From assembly GCF_035975855.1 (NCBI RefSeq), contig NZ_CP109055.1, positions 9,858,001 through 9,922,000 on the forward strand: DNA of 64,000 bases, read 5' to 3'. This document shows, piece by piece, positions 25,592-33,972 of the stretch. Within the stretch, counting starts at the first letter, position 1; each line of letters starts with the position of its first letter. Made by a program: the position numbers and the translations under genes. This DNA comes from Streptomyces sp. NBC_01304 (GTDB taxonomy: Bacteria > Actinomycetota > Actinomycetes > Streptomycetales > Streptomycetaceae). The notes beneath the pieces are model-generated. The model ran no database searches and was not told the DNA's origin. It saw only the letters and a list, made by a program, of their open reading frames with translations.

Positions 25592-26392
25592 GTGCCCGCG
25601 AACGCAGTGGCACACGCCGACCGGGTGAGCGTCATCCGTACGGGCCGTCCGATCCTCCAGGAAGTGTCGCTGACAGTCCGCCCCGGGGAGCATTGGGCAT
25701 TGCTCGGCGCCAACGGGGCGGGCAAGAGCACGCTCCTCGGCCTGCTCGGCGCGCTCGCCCACCCCACGCACGGCACCGTACGGGTCCTGGGACACGAGCT
25801 CGGCCGGGTCGACATGCGCCAACTCCGGTCGTACGTCGGCCATGTGGACCCGCGTCACCCGCTCCGCTCGCCCCTGCGCGTCCGCGACGTCGTCCTCACC
25901 GGCGCGACGAACACCGTCGAGCCGGTCCCCCGATGGCATCCCACGGCCGAACAGACCGCACGGGCCGGGCACTTGATCACCTTGCTGGGCCTGGGCGAGC
26001 GGCGCGAGGCACGCTGGCCGACCCTTTCGCAGGGAGAGCGAGGCCGGGCCCTCATCGCACGAGCGCTCATGCCGCGTCCACGCCTGCTGCTCCTCGACGA
26101 ACCGGCGACGGGCCTGGACGTGCCAGGCCGGGAACAGCTCGTCGACCGGATGGACCTGCTCCAACACGCCTACCCGCAGCTGTCATCGGTGCTGGTCACC
26201 CATCACCTCGAGGAACTGCCGCCCGGGACGACCCACGCGCTGCTGCTGCGCGACGGGCGCGCCCTGGCCGCGGGCCCCGTCGAGACGGTGCTGACCGACG
26301 ACCAGCTGGGCAAGTGCTTCGACCACCCGATCCGGGTCGCCCGAAGCGAAGGGCGCTGGAGCGTACGGACGGGGCGCCCGGGCCGGCTGTGA
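25592..26392 (+). CDS. ABC transporter ATP-binding protein, ModF/YlmA-like, without permease
   Basis: 266 residues, GTG start two bases after leuA, so probably co-transcribed. Walker A is GANGAGKST, the signature loop is LSQGERGRALIARAL (Gln for the usual Gly) and Walker B is LLLLDEPATGLD, followed by the His switch in VTHHLEEL. The opening GEHWALLGANGAGKS is typical of the lone ATPases of the YlmA type. No membrane partner is adjacent. Its role is unknown; a link to leucine metabolism is only positional. Confidence 0.82.
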   Translation: MPANAVAHADRVSVIRTGRPILQEVSLTVRPGEHWALLGANGAGKSTLLGLLGALAHPTHGTVRVLGHELGRVDMRQLRSYVGHVDPRHPLRSPLRVRDVVLTGATNTVEPVPRWHPTAEQTARAGHLITLLGLGERREARWPTLSQGERGRALIARALMPRPRLLLLDEPATGLDVPGREQLVDRMDLLQHAYPQLSSVLVTHHLEELPPGTTHALLLRDGRALAAGPVETVLTDDQLGKCFDHPIRVARSEGRWSVRTGRPGRL

Positions 26393-26551
26393 GGTGGCCG
26401 GCCTCAGGCAGGTCCCGAGGTCACCGGGCGAGCATGAACTCACGGTTCAGCTGACGTTGGCCGTAGACGGGTCCAGCGGGCGGCGTCGGGGTCTTCGGCG
26501 GACACGAGAACTCCCTTTGCCGGTAAGTGGATTGGCCCCCGCATGCCGGGG

Positions 26552-28066
26552 CTATTGGCCGGTCACGAAGTAGCGCGGGCCTCGGCCGCGACGTGCTCGC
26601 TCGACGGCGTCCAAGCGGGCGAAGGCCGCCTCGCCCATCAGTCGCCGCCACTCGCTGAGGTCGTGGATGGCCCAGAGGTCGTGCTCGGACGGATCGAGGC
26701 GGATCCGGCTCAGCTGTTCGGCGGTGAGGCGGCCGCCGTCGAAGATGAAGCCGATCTTGCCCAGGGGTACGCGGGGCCCGGGATGCAGGTAGTGCGTCAG
26801 CAGCAGGCGCGGTGTGCCGTGGCCGAGTTCGAGTCCGGTCTCCTCGACTGCTTCGCGGCGCGCTGTGTCCAAGGGATCCTCGCCGACGACGTCGGTGTTG
26901 CCGCCGGGGAACTGCCACAGGCGGTTGCCGTACACCGAGCGCAACTGCACCGGCCGGTCGTGCTCGTCGCGGATATACAGGCAGCCGTACACCGTGTGAT
27001 GGGGCACGGTCTGCACGTACTCGGCGGGTGCCATCGGGAGGGGCCGGCCGCGCCGCCCGGCCCGGTGATCGAATGCGAACGCCAGGACGCCGAGGGCCTC
27101 CTTGTCCGGCGGGTAGATGCGCCGGAGGCTGACGAGTTGCTCGGCGCGGGAGGCGTCAGGGTCGACGCGTGCAGGATCCTCCACGTCGAGAAGGTCGTCG
27201 AAGGAGGCGTACGCGGTGATCTGCTGGACAACGACGTCGAGTTCGCGACCGCCGCCCTGGTAGTGGTCCCGGAAGACGATCGTGTCCCCGACTCCGACGT
27301 CACTCTTCTTCCTGTTGGCGACGCGCACTTCGATCGTCTTGCGTCCCGACTCCACCTGGTCGTAGTAGTGCGTGAGCAGGTTGAAGCGGTGCTGCCGGGG
27401 CGCGTTGGCCGAGGTGGAGTCAAGGTGCCGGGGGACGGCGTACGTATCGGCCGGCACGGGTCGTGAACCGGCGGTCGAGCGGCCGGTCCGTGGTGTGGGC
27501 CCGGACCGGTGCGGGCCCCGCAGGACCACGAAGGCCAGCCCTTCGGTGTCGTGGCGCTCGGCCTTCGCCCAGCGGTCCTGGAGCTGGGCGAGTTCGTCCT
27601 CGTCGAGTGCGATCTCGCGCCGTTCGGCCGGGGTGTCGGCGGCGAGCGGCGTGATGATCACGAGGGCGCCACCGGGGCGTAGGCGACGCCCCAGCGCGTG
27701 CACCGTCTGATCGCGGTGGTGGAGGAAGGGGTAGACGAACCGCAGGGTGATCAAGTCGTAGCCGTCGGCGTGCGGCGGCTCGAAGTCCTCGCTTCCGACG
27801 TCGCAGCGCAGCCACCGGACGGTCGTGCCGTGCTCGGCAGCGGCCTCGGCCAGAGCGGTCTCGGACCAGTCGACGGCGTCCACCGTGTAGCCGAGCGTGG
27901 ACAGATGGGCGGCGAGTTCCCCCACCCCGCAGCCGACGTCGAGGGCCCGTCCTTCGACAGGCGGCGGCACATGCGTGGCCAGCAGCGACCGTTCGTCGTC
28001 GCCGAGCGGGCGGTAGCGGTGGCCGTCGGCGTAGCCGCGGTCCCAGTCGTCCTGCGTGGTGACCAT
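26552..28066 (-). CDS. Methyltransferase-ASCH-Nudix three-domain fusion
   Basis: 504 residues from the ATG at 28066. Residues 1-190 are a class I SAM methyltransferase (ALDVGCGVGELAAHL at 41-55, then VDAVDWSE and LRPGGALVIITP). Residues 225-335 form an ASCH domain, an RNA-binding beta-barrel related to PUA, with GRKTIEVRV at 241-249. Residues 355-504 are a Nudix hydrolase whose box runs from Gly388 through Glu396 and REAVEETG (404-411), with one extra residue before the first Glu. The order suggests modification and hydrolysis of a nucleotide- or RNA-linked compound. It is the last gene of the overlapping operon that starts at 31742. Confidence 0.85.
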   Translation of the reverse strand: MVTTQDDWDRGYADGHRYRPLGDDERSLLATHVPPPVEGRALDVGCGVGELAAHLSTLGYTVDAVDWSETALAEAAAEHGTTVRWLRCDVGSEDFEPPHADGYDLITLRFVYPFLHHRDQTVHALGRRLRPGGALVIITPLAADTPAERREIALDEDELAQLQDRWAKAERHDTEGLAFVVLRGPHRSGPTPRTGRSTAGSRPVPADTYAVPRHLDSTSANAPRQHRFNLLTHYYDQVESGRKTIEVRVANRKKSDVGVGDTIVFRDHYQGGGRELDVVVQQITAYASFDDLLDVEDPARVDPDASRAEQLVSLRRIYPPDKEALGVLAFAFDHRAGRRGRPLPMAPAEYVQTVPHHTVYGCLYIRDEHDRPVQLRSVYGNRLWQFPGGNTDVVGEDPLDTARREAVEETGLELGHGTPRLLLTHYLHPGPRVPLGKIGFIFDGGRLTAEQLSRIRLDPSEHDLWAIHDLSEWRRLMGEAAFARLDAVERARRGRGPRYFVTGQ

Positions 28067-28206
28067 GGCAGGGGCACGTCCTTCCCGGTAGCGGTTGCCT
28101 CGTACAGGCAGAGGTGAGGGGTGGTCGGGGCGTGGCGCGAGCAGGAGCAGGGATGGTCTCCGCAGCAGTGCGGGCATACCTCACGACCCTCTTCCGGCGA
28201 GGTCAC
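27751..28206 (-). CDS. Cys-rich reading frame coupled to the ABC gene (candidate)
   Basis: A GTG at 28206 overlaps the stop of the ABC transporter gene as GTGA, the same coupling used by other genes of this operon. The first 48 codons read MTSPEEGREVCPHCCGDHPC then SCSRHAPTTPHLCLYEA, with six Cys, and about four in five codons end in G or C, better than the alternative frame. No stop occurs before 27751, so the frame runs 316 bases into the methyltransferase gene, where it is probably not real. It may be a peptide gene that lost its stop, or an ancestral N-terminal part. Confidence 0.3.
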   Translation of the reverse strand: MTSPEEGREVCPHCCGDHPCSCSRHAPTTPHLCLYEATATGKDVPLPWSPRRTTGTAATPTATATARSATTNGRCWPRMCRRLSKDGPSTSAAGWGNSPPICPRSATRWTPSTGPRPLWPRPLPSTARPSGGCAATSEARTSSRRTPTATT

Positions 28207-30194
28207 GCGGGGTCCGCCATGGTGGGGGACGCGGGACGGGGAATGCCCGGAGTGGGGGCGTACTGCGCGGCCTGAGCGGTGAACATCGCGGCGTAGCGCC
28301 CGCGGGCGGCCATGAGGTCGTCGTGGGTGCCGTGCTCGGCGAGGCGACCCCGGGTGAGGACGTAGATGCGGTCGGCGTGCCGGACGCCGGACATGCGGTG
28401 GGTGACGAGCACCACGGCCCGGTTGGGGGCGGCGAGTTGGCGGATCCGATTGAACGCCTCGATCTCGGCCTCCGGGTCGAGCGCGGAGGTGGGCTCGTCC
28501 ACGATGAGGATGCTGTCCGCCTGCGAGGTGGTGCTGCGCCAGTGGGTGCGGGCCAGTCCGACCTTCTGCCATTCACCGCCGGAGAGTTCCACGGCTCCGC
28601 GGAACATGCGGGCCAGCAAGCTCCGCAAGCCGTCGGTGAGTTGGGCGATGACCGGGCCGGCTCCGGCGTAGTCGACGGACGCCTCCAGGTCCTTGGCCGA
28701 GGGGGCGTGCGAGGGCCGGCCGAGCCGGATGTTCATCGCGGCGGTCACGGGCCAGCGTTGGAAGTCCTGGGTGAGCAGCGTGACGCGCTCGAAGACCTGG
28801 GCGCGGTCCAGGCCCGCGACGTCCTCGTCGCCCCATCGCATGGTCCCGCTCTGGGGCAGCAGCAGGCCCGAGAGGACCTTCATCAGGGTGCTCTTGCCGG
28901 AGCCGTTCTCACCGACCACGGCGGTGACCGAGCCCATCGCCAGCGTGAGCGACACGTCGTCCAGAGCCGGGCGGTCGCGGTCGGGGTAGCGGTAGGTGAC
29001 CTGGTCAAGGACGATCCGGTCGAGCCGACCGGGGACTTGGGCTCCGCCCTCGGGGATGGCCCGCCGGGCCGCCTGGGCGAGGAAGCGTCCGTGATCGCGT
29101 ACGTACAGGGACTCCTCGTGCAGCTGGTTCACATTCATCACCAGGGCGCCCAGGCCGGCCGAGCCGGAGCGGACGGCGATGACCGCGGTGCCGGCCACGG
29201 CGAGGCTCATGTGCCCGCTCATGATCAGCAAGAACATGGTTCCGTACGTTGCTGCCATGGCCAGTCCGGACAGTGCGGCGGCGACCCACTCGGTCAGGGC
29301 CTTGCTGGAGGCAAGCCGTTCCTGTTCGGCCTCGGCGCTCTCGGCCATCCGCCGGTAGCGGCCGAGCAGGAAGCTGCCGACGGCGTGCAGGCGCACTTCC
29401 TGGGCGGCGGAGCGCTCGGTGAGCAGGTTGCCGATCAGGCGACTGGCCCGCACATGCTCGACCCAGCTCATCACCGACACGTACCGTTCCTGTGCCACCC
29501 GCATGGCGCCCCAGCCGCGCGGGGCGGCGATCAGGAGCAGCAGCGGCAGCAGGGCCGGGTGCAGCACGGTGAGCACACCGGCCGTGGTGATCAACGAGAT
29601 GGTCCCGTTCAGCGCGGCGACACAGGCCCCGATCATGCGGCGGGCGGAGGTCGGCCCGTACTGGGCGATGTCGACGAGCCTGCGGAAGTCGGGGTCGTCG
29701 ATGGCCTCCAGCTCGACGGAGACGGCAGCGGCCAGATACTGCGTGGTCGCGATCCGCTCGACGAGCGGCTCCAGACGCCCGGCCCGGGCGGTCGACCACG
29801 CGGCCAGGGCGGAGTTGACGACGGCGACGGCGCCGACGGCGAGCAGACCGGGCAGCAGGTCGTGCAGCCGCTGGGCCGTGCTGCCGGTTCCGCCGAGCAG
29901 GGCGTGCATCACGGCGTTGATGGCGAGCAGGCCGACGGCCGCGGCGATGCCCTGACCGATCTCGCTGACCGTGACCGCGACGAGGGCGCGGCGGTCGGCC
30001 GTCCACGCGATGCGCAAGGTCGCGCCGACCAGGCTCGGCATCGAGCGCAGCGCGGACATCATGGTCAAGTCGAGGGTGGCGTGCTCGTGTTGGGACCAGC
30101 CCATGTCGTACCGCAGCGGTCCGCCGAACAACTCCCGTTCGGCGTCGGAGATCTGGGGTTCGGCCATCCGCACCCGTCCGAAGAACCTCTTCAC
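28203..30194 (-). CDS. ABC exporter, fused permease-ATPase
   Basis: 663 residues, GTG start overlapping the Nudix stop (GTGA). The N-terminal half holds six membrane helices (for example AALSGLAMAATYGTMFLLIM). The ATPase half has Walker A GENGSGKST, Q-loop LLTQDFQRWP, signature VELSGGEWQKVGLAR and Walker B SILIVDEPTSALD. The opening GGPLRYDMGWSQHEHATLDL is characteristic of an actinomycete-specific exporter group found beside small biosynthetic or modification genes. There is no C39 peptidase domain. It probably exports the operon product as a homodimer. Confidence 0.88.
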   Translation of the reverse strand: MKRFFGRVRMAEPQISDAERELFGGPLRYDMGWSQHEHATLDLTMMSALRSMPSLVGATLRIAWTADRRALVAVTVSEIGQGIAAAVGLLAINAVMHALLGGTGSTAQRLHDLLPGLLAVGAVAVVNSALAAWSTARAGRLEPLVERIATTQYLAAAVSVELEAIDDPDFRRLVDIAQYGPTSARRMIGACVAALNGTISLITTAGVLTVLHPALLPLLLLIAAPRGWGAMRVAQERYVSVMSWVEHVRASRLIGNLLTERSAAQEVRLHAVGSFLLGRYRRMAESAEAEQERLASSKALTEWVAAALSGLAMAATYGTMFLLIMSGHMSLAVAGTAVIAVRSGSAGLGALVMNVNQLHEESLYVRDHGRFLAQAARRAIPEGGAQVPGRLDRIVLDQVTYRYPDRDRPALDDVSLTLAMGSVTAVVGENGSGKSTLMKVLSGLLLPQSGTMRWGDEDVAGLDRAQVFERVTLLTQDFQRWPVTAAMNIRLGRPSHAPSAKDLEASVDYAGAGPVIAQLTDGLRSLLARMFRGAVELSGGEWQKVGLARTHWRSTTSQADSILIVDEPTSALDPEAEIEAFNRIRQLAAPNRAVVLVTHRMSGVRHADRIYVLTRGRLAEHGTHDDLMAARGRYAAMFTAQAAQYAPTPGIPRPASPTMADPA

Positions 30195-30658
30195 AGGGCG
30201 CCTCCGACACTCGGCCAGTTCAGCGCCCGGTACGAAGGGCCTTCGATGAGCATCTGGAAGATGGCGGCGGTGTACGGGTGGCAGTCCCGTGGCGGCTTCT
30301 CCATCGACACCCAGAACAACCCTTCGTGCTTGTGCGGTTCGGCGTTGTACGGCTCACCGGTCCAGGACTGCGCCACGAACACGGCGGTGATCCGGTCCCT
30401 TCCCTCAAGGGTGTGGTGATGGACGAGCCCGCAGAACTCCTGCTGGTCGGCCCGGATATGGACCCCGGTCTCCTCTTGCGCCTCACGCCGTGCGGCGCGG
30501 TCAAGTGGTTCGCCGGCCTGGAGGTGGCCGCCCACTACGGTCAACTGCCCCGGCGCAAGCTCCGCATCGGGCTTGCGGCGTACGCACAGCGCGGCTCCGC
30601 TCGGGCGCAGCAGAACCTGGGCGACGTCCGCGATCAGCAGGTGAGGGTCCATGCTCAT
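30191..30658 (-). CDS. Nudix hydrolase
   Basis: 155 residues, with ggaggggagg just before the ATG, which overlaps the kinase-like gene stop (ATGA). The canonical Nudix box is GGHLQAGEPLDRAARREAQE followed by ETG, with all catalytic Glu residues. Upstream VLLRPSGAALCVRRKPD and downstream DRITAVFVAQSWTGEPYN and HEGLFWVSMEKPP fit the MutT-like fold. It would hydrolyse a nucleoside diphosphate linked to another group. Two Nudix domains in one operon point to a nucleotide-activated intermediate. Confidence 0.88.
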   Translation of the reverse strand: MSMDPHLLIADVAQVLLRPSGAALCVRRKPDAELAPGQLTVVGGHLQAGEPLDRAARREAQEETGVHIRADQQEFCGLVHHHTLEGRDRITAVFVAQSWTGEPYNAEPHKHEGLFWVSMEKPPRDCHPYTAAIFQMLIEGPSYRALNWPSVGGAL

Positions 30659-31602
30659 CGCCTCCCCTCCTCGGTCAGCCGCTGAACGGTGCGCCGCCCG
30701 CGAGCCGTCACGCACGCGTCGCCGAGACGCGGGCCGTGGGCGAGGGCGCCGGCCGCGTCCGCCGCGGTGAACGCCAGGAGTGCCTGTTCCTCGCGGGCGG
30801 TGAGGCGGCGTCCATATCCGGCGAACAGCGCGGCCCGCAGTTCGGGGTGCTCCGGCCATACGTCGGTGGCGAGGTGCACGAAGTCGGCCGCGAGCGGCCC
30901 GGGGGTGCTGCGCTCGAAATCGATCAGCGCACAACGATGTCCGTTCCAGAGCATGTTGCGCTCCCGGAAGTCACCGTGGCGAAGCCCGGCGGGGAGCGGG
31001 CCCAGGGTGGGGAGGGTGCTGACGATGCGGCGGAGCAGGTCCGCTTCGGGGGTGGGGAGCTGGGTGCCGGCTGCGGTGATGTGCTGCTCGAGGCTGCTGA
31101 CCGTGGCCTCGGCGGCGTTCACGGTGCTGGTGCTGGTGCTGGTGCTGGTGCCGGTGCTGGTGCTGGTGCCGGGAACGGGGTCGGGGTCGGCTTCGGCCCG
31201 GTGGTGGGGCAGCGCGTCGTGCAAGCGGCGCAGGAGTCGGCCGGCCTGTTCGTGGGCGGCACGGCGGCGGGCGGGCGAGATCTCGTCTGAGGTCTCGTTG
31301 TCGAGGGGTTCCCCGTCCACGGCGGTGAGGATCAGGGCGAGGTGATCGGCCGAACTCTCCCGTAGAGAGGGGGCGTTGGCGTAGCCGAGTCGGGGGACGG
31401 CCTCGCGGTAGGCGCGCGTTTCGCGGGTGTAGAGGACCGGTTGAGGCGCCACCTTCACGAAGTGGCGGACGGTGCGGTTTCCCACCTCCCATACCTGTGA
31501 GTTCGTCCGCGCGTGGGAGGCATCGCGTACGACGTGGATCGGCCCCAGGACCGATGCCACCCAGCGGTCCAGTGGCGAGGGAAGGCTCCCGAATTCGGTC
31601 AT
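30655..31602 (-). CDS. APH-like aminoglycoside/choline kinase-fold phosphotransferase
   Basis: 315 residues. The catalytic loop is RHGDFRERNMLWN (Asp base, Asn metal ligand) and the second metal site is CALIDFERS. The N-terminal lobe contains TVRHFVKVAP with the ATP-contact Lys. A Thr/Ser low-complexity insert near residues 145-160 comes from eight ggtgct-type hexamers. Its ATG overlaps the stop of the 47-codon ORF and its stop overlaps the Nudix start. It may phosphorylate a small molecule or peptide; resistance is possible but not shown. Confidence 0.83.
   Translation of the reverse strand: MTEFGSLPSPLDRWVASVLGPIHVVRDASHARTNSQVWEVGNRTVRHFVKVAPQPVLYTRETRAYREAVPRLGYANAPSLRESSADHLALILTAVDGEPLDNETSDEISPARRRAAHEQAGRLLRRLHDALPHHRAEADPDPVPGTSTSTGTSTSTSTSTVNAAEATVSSLEQHITAAGTQLPTPEADLLRRIVSTLPTLGPLPAGLRHGDFRERNMLWNGHRCALIDFERSTPGPLAADFVHLATDVWPEHPELRAALFAGYGRRLTAREEQALLAFTAADAAGALAHGPRLGDACVTARGRRTVQRLTEEGRR
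31123..31170. repeat. Hexanucleotide repeat inside the APH-like gene
   Basis: Eight consecutive ggtgct or ggtgcc units. They encode an alternating Ser/Thr run in the kinase-like protein. Loss or gain of a unit keeps the frame, so length may vary between strains. Confidence 0.8.
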
Positions 31603-31742
31603 GCCAGGTACCTCGTATCCGGTCGGGACCCGTCGGCGAAGAACCCGGTGCAGACGTGAGCAGGGCGAGCGGAGGTACGCGAGCGAGGAGCGACATTTTC
31701 GAACGCAGGATGAACGAGCGCAGGGCGATGCAAGCGGTACAT
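31599..31742 (-). CDS. 47-residue ORF leading the operon, candidate precursor or leader peptide
   Basis: ATG at 31742 preceded by gaggag eight bases away. It encodes MYRLHRPALVHPAFENVAPR, then a Ser/Arg/Ala stretch with one Cys (HVCTGFF), ending DTRYLA. The TGA overlaps the ATG of the APH-like gene (ATGA). A good ribosome site plus the same coupling as the rest of the operon make translation likely. It has no signal peptide or membrane helix. It could be the substrate of the operon enzymes, or a leader that controls them. I know no family for it. Confidence 0.5.
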   Translation of the reverse strand: MYRLHRPALVHPAFENVAPRSRTSARPAHVCTGFFADGSRPDTRYLA

Positions 31743-32019
31743 GTGTGGTGCTCCTCGGGGCGCGATGCGGACAGGTGATCGGGTAACGGGGTCTTTCCTG
31801 TCACCGTCACGGGTGCGCGGGGGCGAAATCTAGAACCGGATTTCGAATAGGGCGGTGGCCCTTGATGTGGCTGCGGGTGCCGTGCCGTGATGCTGCGTTC
31901 GATCACTCATGTGGGTTTGGGTACGCCCAATGGGGGATTGCGGAGACGGGGCAGCGAACGCGGTGAACGCGGTGAGGGTGGGTGAGTGCGCCGGTTGCCG
32001 GCGAGGGCCGACGTCGGAT

Positions 32020-32520
32020 TCAGGATGGTCCATGCGGATTGATGTCGGCCCGCATCGCATCGCGACACCGTCCGAACTCTTCTTTGGCCGCCCGCACATG
32101 GGCGTCGTAACGGTCGGAGTCGGGTTCGTCGTCACGCAGCCCGTCGCGGATGGCGTTGCGGAAGGCGCGAAGGGTGCGGAAGTAGGTCAGCGCCGGCCCT
32201 GACACGCTGCCGGGGGAGTAGAGCTCGAGGCGGTGCCGTATCTGGTAGCAGCGCGCGAAGATCTCATTGGCCGCAGCGCGGCGAGCTGCGTCTGCCAAGT
32301 CGCGGTTGCCCGCGACCCCTGAGAGCTCCCACCTCGCCTGGGAGAGCACGGTGAGGTAGTCGGCGTATATCTCACGTCGCGTTCTCAGTCACTCGGACTC
32401 GGTGTCGCGCCGGTCCTTACGGATCTCCACGAAGAGCGCGGTGCTCATCGCGATCGCGGCACCCAGCAGCGTGGCAACGAGAGTTGTCCATTCCACAGCG
32501 TCACTCCAGACCCGGAGCAT
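32020..32520 (-). pseudogene. Membrane-anchored protein gene interrupted by an in-frame TGA
   Basis: The frame starts at 32520 (MLRVWSDAVEWTTLVATLLG, one transmembrane helix, then FVEIRKDRRDTESE). It meets TGA at 32389-32391 and continues in the same frame as LRTRREIYADYLTVLSQARW to a normal stop at 32020. Helical text on both sides joins smoothly, and Trp (TGG) is the natural reading of the broken codon. The intact product would be about 166 residues: one membrane helix and a cytosolic helical domain. It is either a recent nonsense mutation, a sequencing error or a readthrough site. Confidence 0.65.
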
Positions 32521-32608
32521 CTCATGTACATGGCGATGTAGCTTCTCACTCGGGGCGGCGGAACTTGACCTGGCGGCGCAGCGATCCGGGCTGCGGGATG
32601 GGGTGTCA

Positions 32609-32986
32609 ATGAGTCGTGCAGTGGAGAGACGGATAGTCCGGCTGTGGACGGCCGCGGGACTGTTGTTCGTTGCCGCAATGGTTTTCTACGCCTTGGCCGC
32701 TCTCGCTTTGATGATCCCCAGCGAAATGGACGAGATGTGTGCCCTCGGCACGCTGTCGGACGATTCGGCGAGGCCGATCGCAGGCCGCTGGGAGGAAGGC
32801 TGGTTCCCTCCGCACGCGACGTGTGTTCTTAAAGACGGCACGGTGGTGCGCGTGATTGAACTGTGGTGGCACGCGGTCATGATTGCTGCCGTGGCCGGCT
32901 CCGGGGTCTGTGTCGTGTTGGCTCGACGCGCTGAGCTTCGGCTGAAGGTGACGGGCGAGCGCGTCACCGAGGATCTGCCCGGGTGA
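32609..32986 (+). CDS. Small two-helix membrane protein
   Basis: 125 residues from the ATG at 32609. Membrane helices lie at about 14-36 (LLFVAAMVFYALAALALMI) and 90-108 (HAVMIAAVAGSGVCVVLA). The loop between them holds two Cys (EMCALG and THATC-like PPHATCVLKDG) and is presumably outside the membrane. The ribosome site is weak. It is divergent from the interrupted membrane-protein gene. Function unknown. Confidence 0.55.
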   Translation: MSRAVERRIVRLWTAAGLLFVAAMVFYALAALALMIPSEMDEMCALGTLSDDSARPIAGRWEEGWFPPHATCVLKDGTVVRVIELWWHAVMIAAVAGSGVCVVLARRAELRLKVTGERVTEDLPG

Positions 32987-33254
32987 TCACGCGCCACATG
33001 ATCGACGTAGGGGCCGCTGGAAGCACCCATCGCTGGGGATCATGGAGCGAGCTGACCGTGCACAGGGCAATACGCCGATGGAGACGACGACAGAGCTGGT
33101 CAGGGCCGCCAGCGGATGGACATCAACAGCCCTGATCGGATGGGCCACTTGCTCTCCTCGCCGCTTCAATTCGTCCGGCGGCGTGGTCCTGCCGATGAGT
33201 TCACCGTCCTCGACCGGTCTACCCAGCGACACGACCGTTCGCGACAGGAGTGCC

Positions 33255-33623
33255 ATGTCCACCATCCAGCCAGTGATCGTGACCGCCGACCACGACGTTC
33301 TGCTCGGCTTCTACACGAAATTGTTCGGCGCGGAGGAGATCTTCCGGGTGCCGGAGGAAGGCCCGGCCTTCTACGTCGGCTTGCGCATCGGTGACACCGA
33401 TCTCGGGCTGGTGGCCAAGGCGGACGCGGGGACCGGGGCGGTGTCGCGGATCCTGCTCAGCATCGGTGTCGACGACGTCGACGAGACGCTCGGCCGGGTG
33501 GAGGCGCTGGGCGGCTCGGTCGGCGGCGGCGCCAACGACATGCCGTGGGGACAGCGCGTCGCCCACATCCAGGACCCCGACGGCAATCCGGTGAACCTCA
33601 CTCAGCCGATCCCGGTCCGGTGA
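33255..33623 (+). CDS. VOC (glyoxalase/bleomycin-resistance) family protein
   Basis: 122 residues from the ATG at 33255 with AGGAG close upstream. A single vicinal-oxygen-chelate domain made of two beta-alpha-beta-beta-beta units is visible: VIVTADHDVLLGFYTKLFGA in the first, and SIGVDDVDETLGRVEALGGS with AHIQDPDGNPVNL in the second, which carries a metal-position Glu/Gln pattern. The family includes lyases, dioxygenases and drug-binding proteins; the substrate is not predictable. The 268 bases before it show no gene. Confidence 0.82.
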   Translation: MSTIQPVIVTADHDVLLGFYTKLFGAEEIFRVPEEGPAFYVGLRIGDTDLGLVAKADAGTGAVSRILLSIGVDDVDETLGRVEALGGSVGGGANDMPWGQRVAHIQDPDGNPVNLTQPIPVR

Positions 33624-33972
33624 CGCCGTGCCGGGGCCGTCATCGGCGCGTGCGGCGCGAGCCGTGCGGTTGCCGCTCTGTCGCTGGATCGAAGGCAATT
33701 GACGCTGCGTAACCGTCATTCCGAAGCGTGAGCAAGCGGAACGAAACCACCATCAATGGTGATCATGGACACAGGGTTCAACTTTGAACAGAAGTGGATC
33801 AGTCCGATAACGTCCCATACATCCGGCCCGGGGTGATCAACCGGCGTCGGAATGAGGAGAGTTCATACAGGGGGAAGAGGCCGACGGGGGGCCGTAAGTT
33901 TCCACGCCTCCGGCCGTGCCGCGTCGATGAGTGCCTCAACCCCCTGGCGTATCACGCAAGGGAAGAGTTTAC
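33624..33972. other. Intergenic promoter region before the secreted protein
   Basis: 349 bases of lower GC than its surroundings with no convincing ORF. A small inverted repeat caccat-ca-atggtg lies near 33747-33760. The stretch aagggaag just before 33973 serves as ribosome site. The low GC and lack of coding signal fit a long 5' regulatory region. Confidence 0.5.

Noticed and set aside
26426..26515. Short frame MSAEDPDAARWTRLRPTSAE at the operon end, with an aagggag-like site
   Set aside because: Only 21 codons, not coupled to the fusion gene, with no supporting pattern. I could not separate it from chance.
31660..31720. gagcgaggagcga-like repeats, considered as CRISPR or operator
   Set aside because: The copies are irregular, overlap the 47-codon ORF and have no constant spacer. 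No CRISPR structure exists anywhere in the window.
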